A stretch of 64,000 nt of DNA. It comes from JASGDN01 sp049841275. Its GTDB lineage: Bacteria > Chloroflexota > Chloroflexia > Thermomicrobiales > UBA6265. The translations under genes and the position numbers were made by a program. Positions 1 through 7,819 of the stretch are shown piece after piece (positions within the stretch are counted from its first letter, which is position 1; every line of letters begins with the position of its first letter). A model generated the notes under the pieces. The model made no database searches and had not been told where the DNA came from. It saw only the letters and a list, made by a program, of their open reading frames with translations. The stretch covers positions 47,340 through 111,339 of the forward strand of contig JASGDN010000030.1 in the NCBI GenBank assembly GCA_049841275.1, given 5' to 3'.

Positions 1-2
1 CC

Positions 3-731
3 CTGCATCCCAACAAGGAGCAGGCGCGCCGCGATGACGAGACATTCCGCAAGACAGTCCGGCTCGCCAGCCAGATCGGCGTCCAGAACGTCATCACGTT
101 CTCCGGCTGCCCCGGCGATTCGCCAGCCGCATCGAAGCCGAACTGGGTCACCTGTCCGTGGCCGCCCGACTTTCTCGAGATCCTCGAATGGCAGTGGAAC
201 GAGGTTGCCACGCCGTATTGGAGCAAGGCCGGCAAGTTCGCCGCCGACAACAACGTCCGCGTTGCCATCGAACTGCATCCGGGTTTCCTCGGCTATCACA
301 CCGAGTCGTTCTGGCGGCTGCGCGAGATCGGCGGCGATGCGATCGGCGTCAACTTCGATCCTTCGCACCTCTTCTGGCAAAGCATGGATCCGCTCGTCTG
401 CGTGCGTGAGCTGAAGGACGCCATCTTCCACGTCCACATGAAGGACACCTGGCTCGACCAGCCGAATATCCGCCGCAATGGTGTCCTCGATACGAAGCCA
501 TACACCGACGAGGTCAACCGTTCGTGGATCTTCCGCACCGTCGGTTACGGTCACGGCCCGGAGTTCTGGCGGAGCTTTGTCTCGGAACTGCGCCTCGCCG
601 GCTACGACGGCGTCCTCTCGATCGAGCACGAGGACTCGATCATGAGCATCAACGAAGGCTTCACCAGGGCCGTCGATTTCCTGAAGGACACAGTCATCCG
701 CGAAACGCCGGGCGAGGCCTGGTGGGTCTAG
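3..731 (+). CDS. sugar phosphate isomerase/epimerase (TIM barrel), 5' truncated
   Basis: The frame is open from the window edge, so the N-terminus is missing; about 242 residues remain. It reads as a xylose-isomerase-like TIM barrel (AP endonuclease 2 / IolE family). Visible landmarks are the strand-end segments VAIELHPGF and GVNFDPSHLFWQ, then FHVHMKDTW and the late SIEHEDS segment; the Glu, Asp, His and Glu residues in these are the usual metal ligands of the family. Family members interconvert or epimerise keto-sugars or inositol derivatives in the cytosol. The stop lies 16 bp before a Gfo/Idh/MocA oxidoreductase gene that has its own strong ribosome binding site, so the two probably form a sugar or polyol catabolic operon. 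The exact substrate cannot be read from the sequence. Confidence 0.85.
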   Translation: MHPNKEQARRDDETFRKTVRLASQIGVQNVITFSGCPGDSPAASKPNWVTCPWPPDFLEILEWQWNEVATPYWSKAGKFAADNNVRVAIELHPGFLGYHTESFWRLREIGGDAIGVNFDPSHLFWQSMDPLVCVRELKDAIFHVHMKDTWLDQPNIRRNGVLDTKPYTDEVNRSWIFRTVGYGHGPEFWRSFVSELRLAGYDGVLSIEHEDSIMSINEGFTRAVDFLKDTVIRETPGEAWWV

Positions 732-747
732 GACGAGGAGCATCAAC

Positions 748-1911
748 ATGAGTGAGATCGGTGTCGGTCTCGTCGGATACAAGTTCATGGGCCGCGCCCA
801 TTCCAATGCCTACCGCCAGGCAGCGGCCTTCTTCGATGTCGATCCCAAGCCCGTGATGCGCGCCATCTGCGGGCGCGACGAGGCCGCCACCAAAGCGGCG
901 GCCGAGAAGCTCGGATGGCAGTCGTGGGAGACCGACTATCACAAGCTCGTCCAGCGCGACGACATCGGCCTGGTGGATGTTTCCACACCGGGCTACACCC
1001 ATCACGATGTGGTAATCGCCGCGCTCGAAGCCGGCAAGCACGTCCTTTGCGAGAAGCCGCTCGCCAACACGCTGGATGAAGCACGCGACATGGTCGAGGC
1101 CGCGAAGAAGGCCGGCACCATCAACATGGTGAACTTCAACTACCGCCGCGTCCCGGCGGTCCAGTTCGCCAAGCAACTGATCGACGAGGGCAGGATCGGC
1201 ACGATCACCCACTGGCGCGCCGTCTACCTGCAAGACTGGCTGGTGAACCCGATGGCGCCGCTCACCTGGCGCATGAAGAAGGAGACCGCCGGCTCCGGCG
1301 CGCTCGGCGACATCGGAGCGCACATCGTCGATCTTTCGGCCCTGCTCGTCGGCCCGATCACGAAGGTTGTCGGCACGCTGGACACCTTCGTGAAGCAGCG
1401 CCCGGTCGAGGTCACCTCCGATGGCGGCGCGGGTCTCAGCGCGAAGGCTGGGCAGGAGATGGGCGATGTCACCGTGGACGACGCCACGACCTTCCTCGCC
1501 CGCTTCGAGAACGGCGCCACCGGCACCTTCGAGGCGAGCCGCATGGCGACCGGCCGCAAGAACTTCAACTCATTCGAGATCAACGGCACCAAGGGTAGCC
1601 TCGTCTTCAACCTCGAACGCCTGAACGAGCTGGAGGTTTACTTCTACGATGACGAAGCCGGCCTGCAGGGCTTCCGGAACATCAATGTGACAGACAGCAC
1701 GCACCCCTTGGTCAATCACTGGTGGCCGAACGGGCACATCATCGGGTGGGAGCACAGCCACGTTCACAACGTCGTCGCCATGCTGGATGGCATTCGCACT
1801 GGCGTGAATCCATATCCCTCCTTCGAGGACGGGTTCAAATGCCAGGCCGTGCTCGATGCGGTCGAGCGCAGTGCCGCCTCCGGAACGTGGGAAACGCCGG
1901 CGACGCTGTAG
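748..1911 (+). CDS. Gfo/Idh/MocA family NAD(P)-dependent oxidoreductase
   Basis: A 387-residue protein of normal length for the family. The N-terminal Rossmann fold begins GVGLVGYKFMGRAHSNAY, a variant of the usual GxGxxG dinucleotide loop. VLCEKPLANT holds the conserved EKP motif that contributes the catalytic lysine. The C-terminal half is the mixed alpha/beta substrate domain, with GDIGAHIVDL supplying the conserved Asp/His pair. Such enzymes oxidise or reduce sugars and inositols in the cytosol. The ATG follows GAGGAG by 7 bases. Placement just after the sugar isomerase/epimerase supports a two-step sugar oxidation and isomerisation pathway. A hairpin at 1939-1975 ends the unit. Confidence 0.9.
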   Translation: MSEIGVGLVGYKFMGRAHSNAYRQAAAFFDVDPKPVMRAICGRDEAATKAAAEKLGWQSWETDYHKLVQRDDIGLVDVSTPGYTHHDVVIAALEAGKHVLCEKPLANTLDEARDMVEAAKKAGTINMVNFNYRRVPAVQFAKQLIDEGRIGTITHWRAVYLQDWLVNPMAPLTWRMKKETAGSGALGDIGAHIVDLSALLVGPITKVVGTLDTFVKQRPVEVTSDGGAGLSAKAGQEMGDVTVDDATTFLARFENGATGTFEASRMATGRKNFNSFEINGTKGSLVFNLERLNELEVYFYDDEAGLQGFRNINVTDSTHPLVNHWWPNGHIIGWEHSHVHNVVAMLDGIRTGVNPYPSFEDGFKCQAVLDAVERSAASGTWETPATL

Positions 1912-1938
1912 CGCCATGCCCGCGACGGCGTGCACAGT

Positions 1939-1975
1939 GAAGGGGTGGGGATTCAGCACGAATCCCCACCCCTTC
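1939..1975. terminator. bidirectional intrinsic-type hairpin
   Basis: A 16-bp perfect stem (1939-1954 paired with 1960-1975, GAAGGGGTGGGGATTC and its complement) encloses a 5-base loop. It lies between the convergent ends of the Gfo/Idh gene and the kinase-like gene. There is no long T-tract on either side. Confidence 0.7.
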
Positions 1976-1993
1976 GTTGACTGCCCGGAATAC

Positions 1994-4510
1994 TCATTCT
2001 GCGGTCGCGGTCCGGAAGCGTGCCGCCACCCCGTTCCGATCGACCCGCCGCTGCTCCTGGATCGCCTGCGCGATCCGCGACCGCTCGGCGTCGGTCAGCA
2101 AGTCGAGCGAGCCATATGGATCGGGAACGGCCACCAGAACGATCCCGGCACTGTCGCCCTTTTCCAGCGCAGCCCGCACCCGGCGCAGATGGGCGTGCTG
2201 CACCAGCACCCGTTCGAGCCCATCGAGCGCGTAACGGCCGCGCAGCCGGGGATCGCGATCGTATCCCATCGTGCGCGCCGCCGGAACGAGATGCGCGAGC
2301 CGGCCGACATCCATCGGGTCCGCATCCACCGCCGCGATCACATCTTCCACCATCGACGTTCGCTCGACGATCTGCTGGATCGCGGCCCACGTCGCCCGAT
2401 CGGTGATCCGAGCCCCGACCCGTTCGACGTGATTGAGCGCCCGCACGATCGCGTCGTCGTCCAGGCGATCCACCGCACGGTGCAGGTCCGCCAGGGCATG
2501 CCGCTGTTCGATCAGCCGGCGGCAACGCCGCCGCTCCGAGGTGCTGAGCCGGTCCAGCGCGGTAGCCGGAGGATCCCGGAACAGCGTCTCCAGGCCCTCC
2601 GCGTCCCGATTTCGCAACGCCTGTCGCACCTGCGTCCGCCAGTCGATCCGCGCGACCGCGTCAACAATTCGCATCCGTGCCTCGGGCGACAGCGCATGCC
2701 CGTCGTCCCACAGGTCGGGATCGAAGGCATCGACGATGATCCGGTCGTCGTCTGTCGCCAGGGCGCTCGCCAGCTCGGGCCACCGCACCGCCCGCAATAC
2801 GCGCCGAAGCGTCTGCCGGTCGGTATCGTCGAGGTCCAGAAGCTCGCCGCTCACCGCCAGCTCGGCAAGCTGGTCGAGATCGTTGGCCCCGAGCGCCGCC
2901 TCCAGGCGCTCCCGCGTCATCGCACGATGCTGCGCCGTACGCAAGCGCTTCCGGATCTCGGGTTCGATCGGGATGCCGGAGGACGACGCGGAGTCCGCCA
3001 GCATCACCGCGCGTTCGTGCTGGCCCCGGCGCTGCTCGGTGCGAATACGCTCGCGCAGCCCACGTCCGACGAGATCCTGCACGGCAAGCATTGCCGTCCG
3101 CCCGACCGGATCGGTGGACATCTGCGGCCAAAGCGCGCGGATCGTCGCTTCGTCTCGCGCCGAAAGTGCTGCGAAGAACTGTCGCCGCGTCTGCTGGAGA
3201 TCGGAATCGGGTTGCGATTCCCGTTCCGGACCAGACGTTTCCCGAACCGCACGATCGGGAATCGGCATGTCCCCCCCGCGGGCCTCCGGCCGGCGCCGGG
3301 CCACAGCATCACGTCGTTCAACGGGGGGTAAGGGATCGCGACGCGCGGGAATCGGGTCCTCCGGCCACGTCAAGGTCGCCGCGAACGTGGCTTCCGGTCC
3401 CGCTTGATGAGCCACGGAACGCCACGATTCCCAGGGATCGCGTTCCCGTTGCGGCGCAGCGGACCATGTCGCGGCCGGGTCGTCATCGACGGCCCGCGAT
3501 TGCACCGGCTCGTCCCACGAAGCGATCGCGCCCGGCGTTGGCGCGGGAACACCCTCCCCGGCACGCTCCGGACGCGTCCGCAGATAGGCGGGTAGCTCGA
3601 TCCGCCGGAAACCAGGAATCACCGCCGCCCAGCGTTCGATCTCGTCCGTCGATCCGCGTGCCGCGGACCGCAACGCCTCGACCACCTCACGCGTCTCAGC
3701 TGATGTCTCCGCAAGGACGCGTGCGAAGACCGGCGAGGCATCGGGATCGGCAAGATCGCGCGACCCGAAAACCAGGGACCGGGTATCTGCCGTCACTCCA
3801 GGTTCCGTCGAAAGGAGCGCCGGATTGTCCGCGAGCACGAGGAGCGAAGCGTAGAGGACGAGCGCCGCGAACGCATCCTCGGCGAAGGGATCCCCATCGC
3901 CGTCAGGATGGCGATAGGCCGACACCGGCTGGGACAAAGCGGGCGTCGGCCCGCCATCCCAGGTCGCGCGCGACAGGCCAACGAACACCAGCGAACCCGA
4001 TTCCCCCACTAGCGCGTTTCCAGGATTGAGCGTGTCGTGAGCAAAGGAGCCGGCCCGCAGGTCGTTGATCGCCCGCGCGAAGGAGGCCGCCAGTGCCCGC
4101 AACACCGCACCATTCACCTCGACCGCAAGCCGGGTTGCCGCGTCCAGCAACGACGGTCCGCTCACCCAGGCGGCAAGCGTCGCCGATTGCAGATGTCCGT
4201 CGATCTCGATTCCGCTCGGAACGAATTCGAACTCGCCGGGCAGGTGAGATGAGAGTCGGGTAAGGGCCAGGCGCCGCAGTCCTGAAGCGCGGTCTTCGTA
4301 TGGGTCGGGCCGGGAGGCATCGCGGGCAATCTGGAGGGCGAAGGTACGTCCCTCACGGGACTGGACCTTCGCGACAAGCACCCGATCGCCCTCGACAACC
4401 ACCGGTTTGCCGTCGCGATCGAGCAGGGGACGGGCCTGAAATCGTGAAAGGGCCGAAACGGGACCACGCATCAGGGCGTTCTGGAACTGATGCCGATGGT
4501 GTACGATCAT
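1994..4510 (-). CDS. kinase-like protein with degenerate active site plus helical repeats
   Basis: An 838-residue protein starting at ATG 4510, which follows GAGGAGGGTG; an in-frame extension upstream lacks such a site. Residues about 15-290 look like the protein-kinase fold of the YegI / TerY-P-associated type: the tract from YRHPDG to FAALVLYASLLVLADNPAL resembles that family's typical post-activation-loop region. The catalytic positions have changed. The VAIK lysine is Gln60 (TFALQIA), the HGDLxPGN loop reads HDTLNPGN with Thr160 at the catalytic Asp, and the DFG position reads VGL (Gly178). Residues about 290-500 are proline/arginine-rich linker. The rest is a series of degenerate helical repeats of the form 'ALxxxDxxxL'. 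No membrane segment is seen. It diverges from the coiled-coil/MotB-like pair, which suggests a shared role, perhaps as a scaffold or sensor. The substrate and process are unknown. Confidence 0.65.
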   Translation of the reverse strand: MIVHHRHQFQNALMRGPVSALSRFQARPLLDRDGKPVVVEGDRVLVAKVQSREGRTFALQIARDASRPDPYEDRASGLRRLALTRLSSHLPGEFEFVPSGIEIDGHLQSATLAAWVSGPSLLDAATRLAVEVNGAVLRALAASFARAINDLRAGSFAHDTLNPGNALVGESGSLVFVGLSRATWDGGPTPALSQPVSAYRHPDGDGDPFAEDAFAALVLYASLLVLADNPALLSTEPGVTADTRSLVFGSRDLADPDASPVFARVLAETSAETREVVEALRSAARGSTDEIERWAAVIPGFRRIELPAYLRTRPERAGEGVPAPTPGAIASWDEPVQSRAVDDDPAATWSAAPQRERDPWESWRSVAHQAGPEATFAATLTWPEDPIPARRDPLPPVERRDAVARRRPEARGGDMPIPDRAVRETSGPERESQPDSDLQQTRRQFFAALSARDEATIRALWPQMSTDPVGRTAMLAVQDLVGRGLRERIRTEQRRGQHERAVMLADSASSSGIPIEPEIRKRLRTAQHRAMTRERLEAALGANDLDQLAELAVSGELLDLDDTDRQTLRRVLRAVRWPELASALATDDDRIIVDAFDPDLWDDGHALSPEARMRIVDAVARIDWRTQVRQALRNRDAEGLETLFRDPPATALDRLSTSERRRCRRLIEQRHALADLHRAVDRLDDDAIVRALNHVERVGARITDRATWAAIQQIVERTSMVEDVIAAVDADPMDVGRLAHLVPAARTMGYDRDPRLRGRYALDGLERVLVQHAHLRRVRAALEKGDSAGIVLVAVPDPYGSLDLLTDAERSRIAQAIQEQRRVDRNGVAARFRTATAE

Positions 4511-4602
4511 GGTAGACACCCTCCTCGGGGTCTGGTTCTGCGGCCGGTCAAGGTAGGAAGCAAGCGTGCGGGCCGCCTGGGTCGTGATACAGTGAGCCAG
4601 AC

Positions 4603-6366
4603 GTGGGGATTGTAGTGGATCGGGGAGGGTCGACGACATTCACGCCGAATGCGGAAAGGCTCCAACCGTTGCAGCTTCGTTCTCAACCGACCCGACTTCG
4701 GGCTCCACAACCTGCTGCCGATTCCACCGTGCGGGTCGCCGGTGACAACGCCGGGCGTCCCACCCCTATCTCGTCTTCCGACTGGAACATCGGCGCTGCC
4801 ATGCGTCCGTCCGAGATCTCGGACGAAGTCCTCGCCATGGCTGCCGCCGTCAGACCGGTCGATGTGCGTTCGGCCGATCGGCTGACCAGCCTCGGCAACG
4901 CGATGTCCTCTCCGGCCGGCGTTCAGCACTGGTCCGATGTCGACCTGCGCCGCGTCTTCAACGTAGAGCGATTGTCGTATCTCTACGCGCTGAACAAGCA
5001 GGGCGGCTATCGCTCCGCTGTCGTGGACGCCGTCGATCGCATTCGCAACGTCCTCGTCCTCGTCCCGATCCTCCTCACCTGGGCAGCACTGGCCGAGGCT
5101 GTACGCGACTATGCGCACTACCTCGATGCGCATCCCGACCAGTCTCACCTGCCGTTCCTGCTCCTCTGGCAGCAGGGGTTCGGCGGTGAGAAGAGCTGGT
5201 TCTCACCTACCTTCTCGACGGTCGCCATCATCGATGCAGCGATCATCGCGGTCATCATCCTGCTCACCTTCTACGCGCACGGTCGGCGCGAGGCGCATGA
5301 CGACCGCGTTGCGGACGCCGCCTCGCAATTCCAGGCCGATTTCGAGAATGTCCTCGCCGAATCGTCCGTCTTCCTCGCCACCGACCGCGCGTCCCGCCCG
5401 CAGCAGCTTGCCGCAAGCGTCGAGAACCTGGCGGAACGCTTCGAGCGCAGTACACAGGAACTTCTCACCCAGCTCCAGGTGGAGCACGATCGCCTCGAAA
5501 GCCTGGCAGGTCGCCGCGAGAAGGAGTTCGCCGACTTCGGCGTCTTCGCCAGCGGCCTTCGCGCTGGCGCGGACGAGATGCACCGCCTGCTCGTCGATCT
5601 CCGGCAGGTCTCCAGCGCGCTGGAGCACTCGCTGGACGACCTCAGCGGCGAAGTCAGCGTGGCCAGCGATCACCAACGCAGCCTGCTGACCGCCGTCGGC
5701 AACCTCGAACGCATCACCTCTTCCGGCATCCAGAGCGACCAAGCGATGATGCGCCAGCTCTCGACCGCCGCCCAGACACTCGCCGAAACCGCCGACAAGA
5801 CGATCTCCGGCGCAGAATCCGCCAGCCAGGCGAGCCGCGCCGCCAGCGAGGCCATCCGAGGCATCTCGCAGCTGGCGAACCAGATCGCCGAGAGCCAGTC
5901 GCGGGTGGAACGTGCGCTGGCCGGCGAGAGCGAGACGAATCGCCGTCTCGCGGAAACCCTGCAGGCAACCGCCTCCAACAGCCAGACGGCAGCTTCGGCC
6001 ATGAACGACATCACGGCGAACCTCGCTCGCCTTCGCGAGGAGTTCGAGCGAATCGGCGGCCAGTCGGGTCAGTACGCGGGCATGTTCAATACCATGCTCG
6101 GCAAACAGGCCGAGCTCTCCCAGAACATCTCCGACGCAGCACGCGAGCTCGGGACGCAGGGGATCACCACGACGCAACGCCAGCGCGAGGTGAACGACGC
6201 CATGCAGCACCTGCTCCAACGCCTCGACGGTCTGGCTAACACGCTCAACCGGATGATCCAATCCTCGCCGAACGCGGAAAGCCTGGAGCGTACCGTCACC
6301 TCCGCCGTGCGCTCGGAACTCGGCCGTGGTTCCGGTTCTGGCTGGAATCCGTCGAATCGGGACTGA
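4603..6366 (+). CDS. two-TM membrane protein with long cytoplasmic coiled coil
   Basis: A protein of up to 587 residues of unrecognised function. The listed start is a GTG without a clear ribosome binding site; ATG 4801, giving 521 residues, is an alternative and would drop a low-complexity leader. Two hydrophobic segments, about residues 148-167 and 205-225, are separated by an Asp/His/Trp-containing loop. From about residue 240 to 570 the chain is rich in Ala, Gln, Glu, Ser and Leu with heptad spacing, like the cytoplasmic rods of chemoreceptors or the tail of ZorA-type proteins. I see no HAMP domain or chemoreceptor signalling hairpin tip. The next gene, 92 bp downstream, encodes a MotB-like protein, so the pair may form a membrane complex of stator or ExbB/ExbD style; that is an inference. 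It diverges from the kinase-like gene. Confidence 0.55.
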   Translation: MGIVVDRGGSTTFTPNAERLQPLQLRSQPTRLRAPQPAADSTVRVAGDNAGRPTPISSSDWNIGAAMRPSEISDEVLAMAAAVRPVDVRSADRLTSLGNAMSSPAGVQHWSDVDLRRVFNVERLSYLYALNKQGGYRSAVVDAVDRIRNVLVLVPILLTWAALAEAVRDYAHYLDAHPDQSHLPFLLLWQQGFGGEKSWFSPTFSTVAIIDAAIIAVIILLTFYAHGRREAHDDRVADAASQFQADFENVLAESSVFLATDRASRPQQLAASVENLAERFERSTQELLTQLQVEHDRLESLAGRREKEFADFGVFASGLRAGADEMHRLLVDLRQVSSALEHSLDDLSGEVSVASDHQRSLLTAVGNLERITSSGIQSDQAMMRQLSTAAQTLAETADKTISGAESASQASRAASEAIRGISQLANQIAESQSRVERALAGESETNRRLAETLQATASNSQTAASAMNDITANLARLREEFERIGGQSGQYAGMFNTMLGKQAELSQNISDAARELGTQGITTTQRQREVNDAMQHLLQRLDGLANTLNRMIQSSPNAESLERTVTSAVRSELGRGSGSGWNPSNRD

Positions 6367-6458
6367 CCTGGCTCCCCTAGTCCAATCCACGCCCTGCCGT
6401 GCCCAATCCTCACATCCCGACTGCACGGTAGGCTTCCCAATCCGACCGGAGAAACGTC

Positions 6459-7535
6459 ATGGCCCCGTACAAGCGAAAATCGCGTAGCGGCAGCAGCATG
6501 GTGGTACTGGGAGGATGGCTCTTCGCCGACCTCCTGCTCGGCCTCGCCATGCTCTTCGCGGTCGCCACCACCGTCGGAGCGCCACCTCCTACACCGACAC
6601 CGACGCCCGCCCCGAACTACCTCGCCACGTCGGAGGCCAACCGCGCCGCCGACCGTACGTCGGCCCAGCAGACGGTTGCCGCCCTTCAGGGCGATATCGC
6701 CAACCTCGACGCCTCGGCGCAGCAGACGCAAGAGGCGCTGATCGCCCAGAATCAGGCCGCAAACGCCCGCGCCACCGAGGCGGCAGAAGCCCAGGCGACT
6801 CGGGATGCAATGTCCGTCAGCGAACGCGCCACGGCTGACGCCCAGGCCACGCAGGATGCGATCGTCGCCCAGGCCACGATCGAGGCCCTTGCCACCCAGC
6901 AGGCCGAGGCGAACGCCAACTCGGGCGACCTACGGAACCAGCTCGCCACGACAGAGGCCCTGGCGACACAGAACGCCAGCGCCAATCAGGATACGGAAGC
7001 GACCATCACCTCACTCGAAGACCAGATCGCGCAGAACCAGTCCAGCGCCGCCACCAGCGAAGCACTCTCCACCCAGGCGGCCGCAACGGTCAGCGCCGTC
7101 CAGCAGGACCGAGCGGATGCCGATGCCACCTCGGAGGCGCTCGCCACGCAGGTCGCCGCACAATCGCTGAACCCAAGCGCCGTTCAGGAGACGATCCAGG
7201 TCGACCTGAATGGGGTCGTCGCCGGAGATACACAAGCAACCGCTGATGCACGACGGCAGTTGGAGCAGATTTTCCAGAAGTACACCAGCGGCCAGACGTG
7301 CCAGATCGGATTTGTCCTCATCTCCTCGGGCGCATCCGACATCGGTTCCGGCGTCAATCTCTCCAAGGCCATCGCCAACCTGATCTCCAGCGACTTTCCG
7401 GAGCTCTTGCCAGTTCGGGCCGACGGAAGTCAAGGTACATTGGCGAGCGAGTCGATTGCCTTGATCGGCAGCACACCATCCGGCGAAGTCCAACTCGAAC
7501 TGTTCTTCAATACAGGATGCACACCCGCCGGGTAG
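6459..7535 (+). CDS. MotB/OmpA-like single-TM protein with Ala/Thr/Gln-rich stalk
   Basis: A 358-residue protein starting at ATG 6459, seven bases after GGAG. A short basic N-terminus is followed by one membrane segment, about residues 15-36, containing GGWLFADLLLGLAMLFAV. The Asp24 at its start resembles the ion-binding Asp of MotB, ExbD and ZorB. A PTPTPTP linker and about 170 residues of Ala/Thr/Gln-rich low-complexity sequence follow, with recurring 'EALATQ' words, probably an extended extracytoplasmic stalk. The last roughly 110 residues form a globular domain in which IGFVLISSGASDIGSG followed by an NLSKAIANLI helix resembles the OmpA/MotB peptidoglycan-binding fold; that similarity is weak by eye. 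It is likely co-expressed with the upstream coiled-coil protein. Confidence 0.55.
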   Translation: MAPYKRKSRSGSSMVVLGGWLFADLLLGLAMLFAVATTVGAPPPTPTPTPAPNYLATSEANRAADRTSAQQTVAALQGDIANLDASAQQTQEALIAQNQAANARATEAAEAQATRDAMSVSERATADAQATQDAIVAQATIEALATQQAEANANSGDLRNQLATTEALATQNASANQDTEATITSLEDQIAQNQSSAATSEALSTQAAATVSAVQQDRADADATSEALATQVAAQSLNPSAVQETIQVDLNGVVAGDTQATADARRQLEQIFQKYTSGQTCQIGFVLISSGASDIGSGVNLSKAIANLISSDFPELLPVRADGSQGTLASESIALIGSTPSGEVQLELFFNTGCTPAG

Positions 7536-7686
7536 GGAATGCGGCACAGCGAGGCTGCTGGTTGGCAGGTATCGCACCGCCATTGGTCCTGAGCCAGCCG
7601 GCACATTCGCTCAGAATCATGCGACAGTCGGCCCACGAAACGGCCTGCTCGCTTTCTCCCGATGCCCGGATTCGGACAGACGACTC

Positions 7687-7708
7687 CGGGACAGCGCTCG
7701 CTGTCCCG
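7687..7708 (+). terminator. hairpin downstream of the MotB-like gene
   Basis: Perfect 10-bp inverted repeat, CGGGACAGCG paired with CGCTGTCCCG, around a CT spacer, about 150 bp after the stop of the MotB-like gene. There is no T-tract. It could be a terminator or a structured RNA element in the 284-bp gap before the LCP gene. Confidence 0.35.
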
Positions 7709-7765
7709 TTCGGGGTCCCCCTGCGCCACAAACACCACAATGCTCCAAATGCTAGGATGCTCATG

Positions 7766-7780
7766 GTGCACTATATGCAC
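7766..7780 (+). promoter_or_regulatory. possible operator dyad before the LCP gene
   Basis: GTGCA, five bases, TGCAC: a 15-bp dyad about 40 bp upstream of the LCP-family start codon, next to a weak -10-like TATAG. It may be a regulator site, but a dyad this short can also arise by chance. Confidence 0.2.
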
Positions 7781-7819
7781 GCCGTGAATCCATCGAATTG
7801 GGTATAGGGGCCAGAAGGA

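Noticed and set aside
1856..3331. A plus-strand open frame of about 490 codons
   Set aside because: Antisense to the kinase-like gene, Arg/Pro/His-rich, without any motif, and it begins inside the Gfo/Idh gene.
6590..7200. Repetitive sequence resembling a DNA tandem repeat or repeat array
   Set aside because: The repetition is in the encoded Ala/Thr/Gln/Glu-rich stalk and the PTP linker; no DNA unit repeats exactly with regular spacing, so it is not a CRISPR array or minisatellite.
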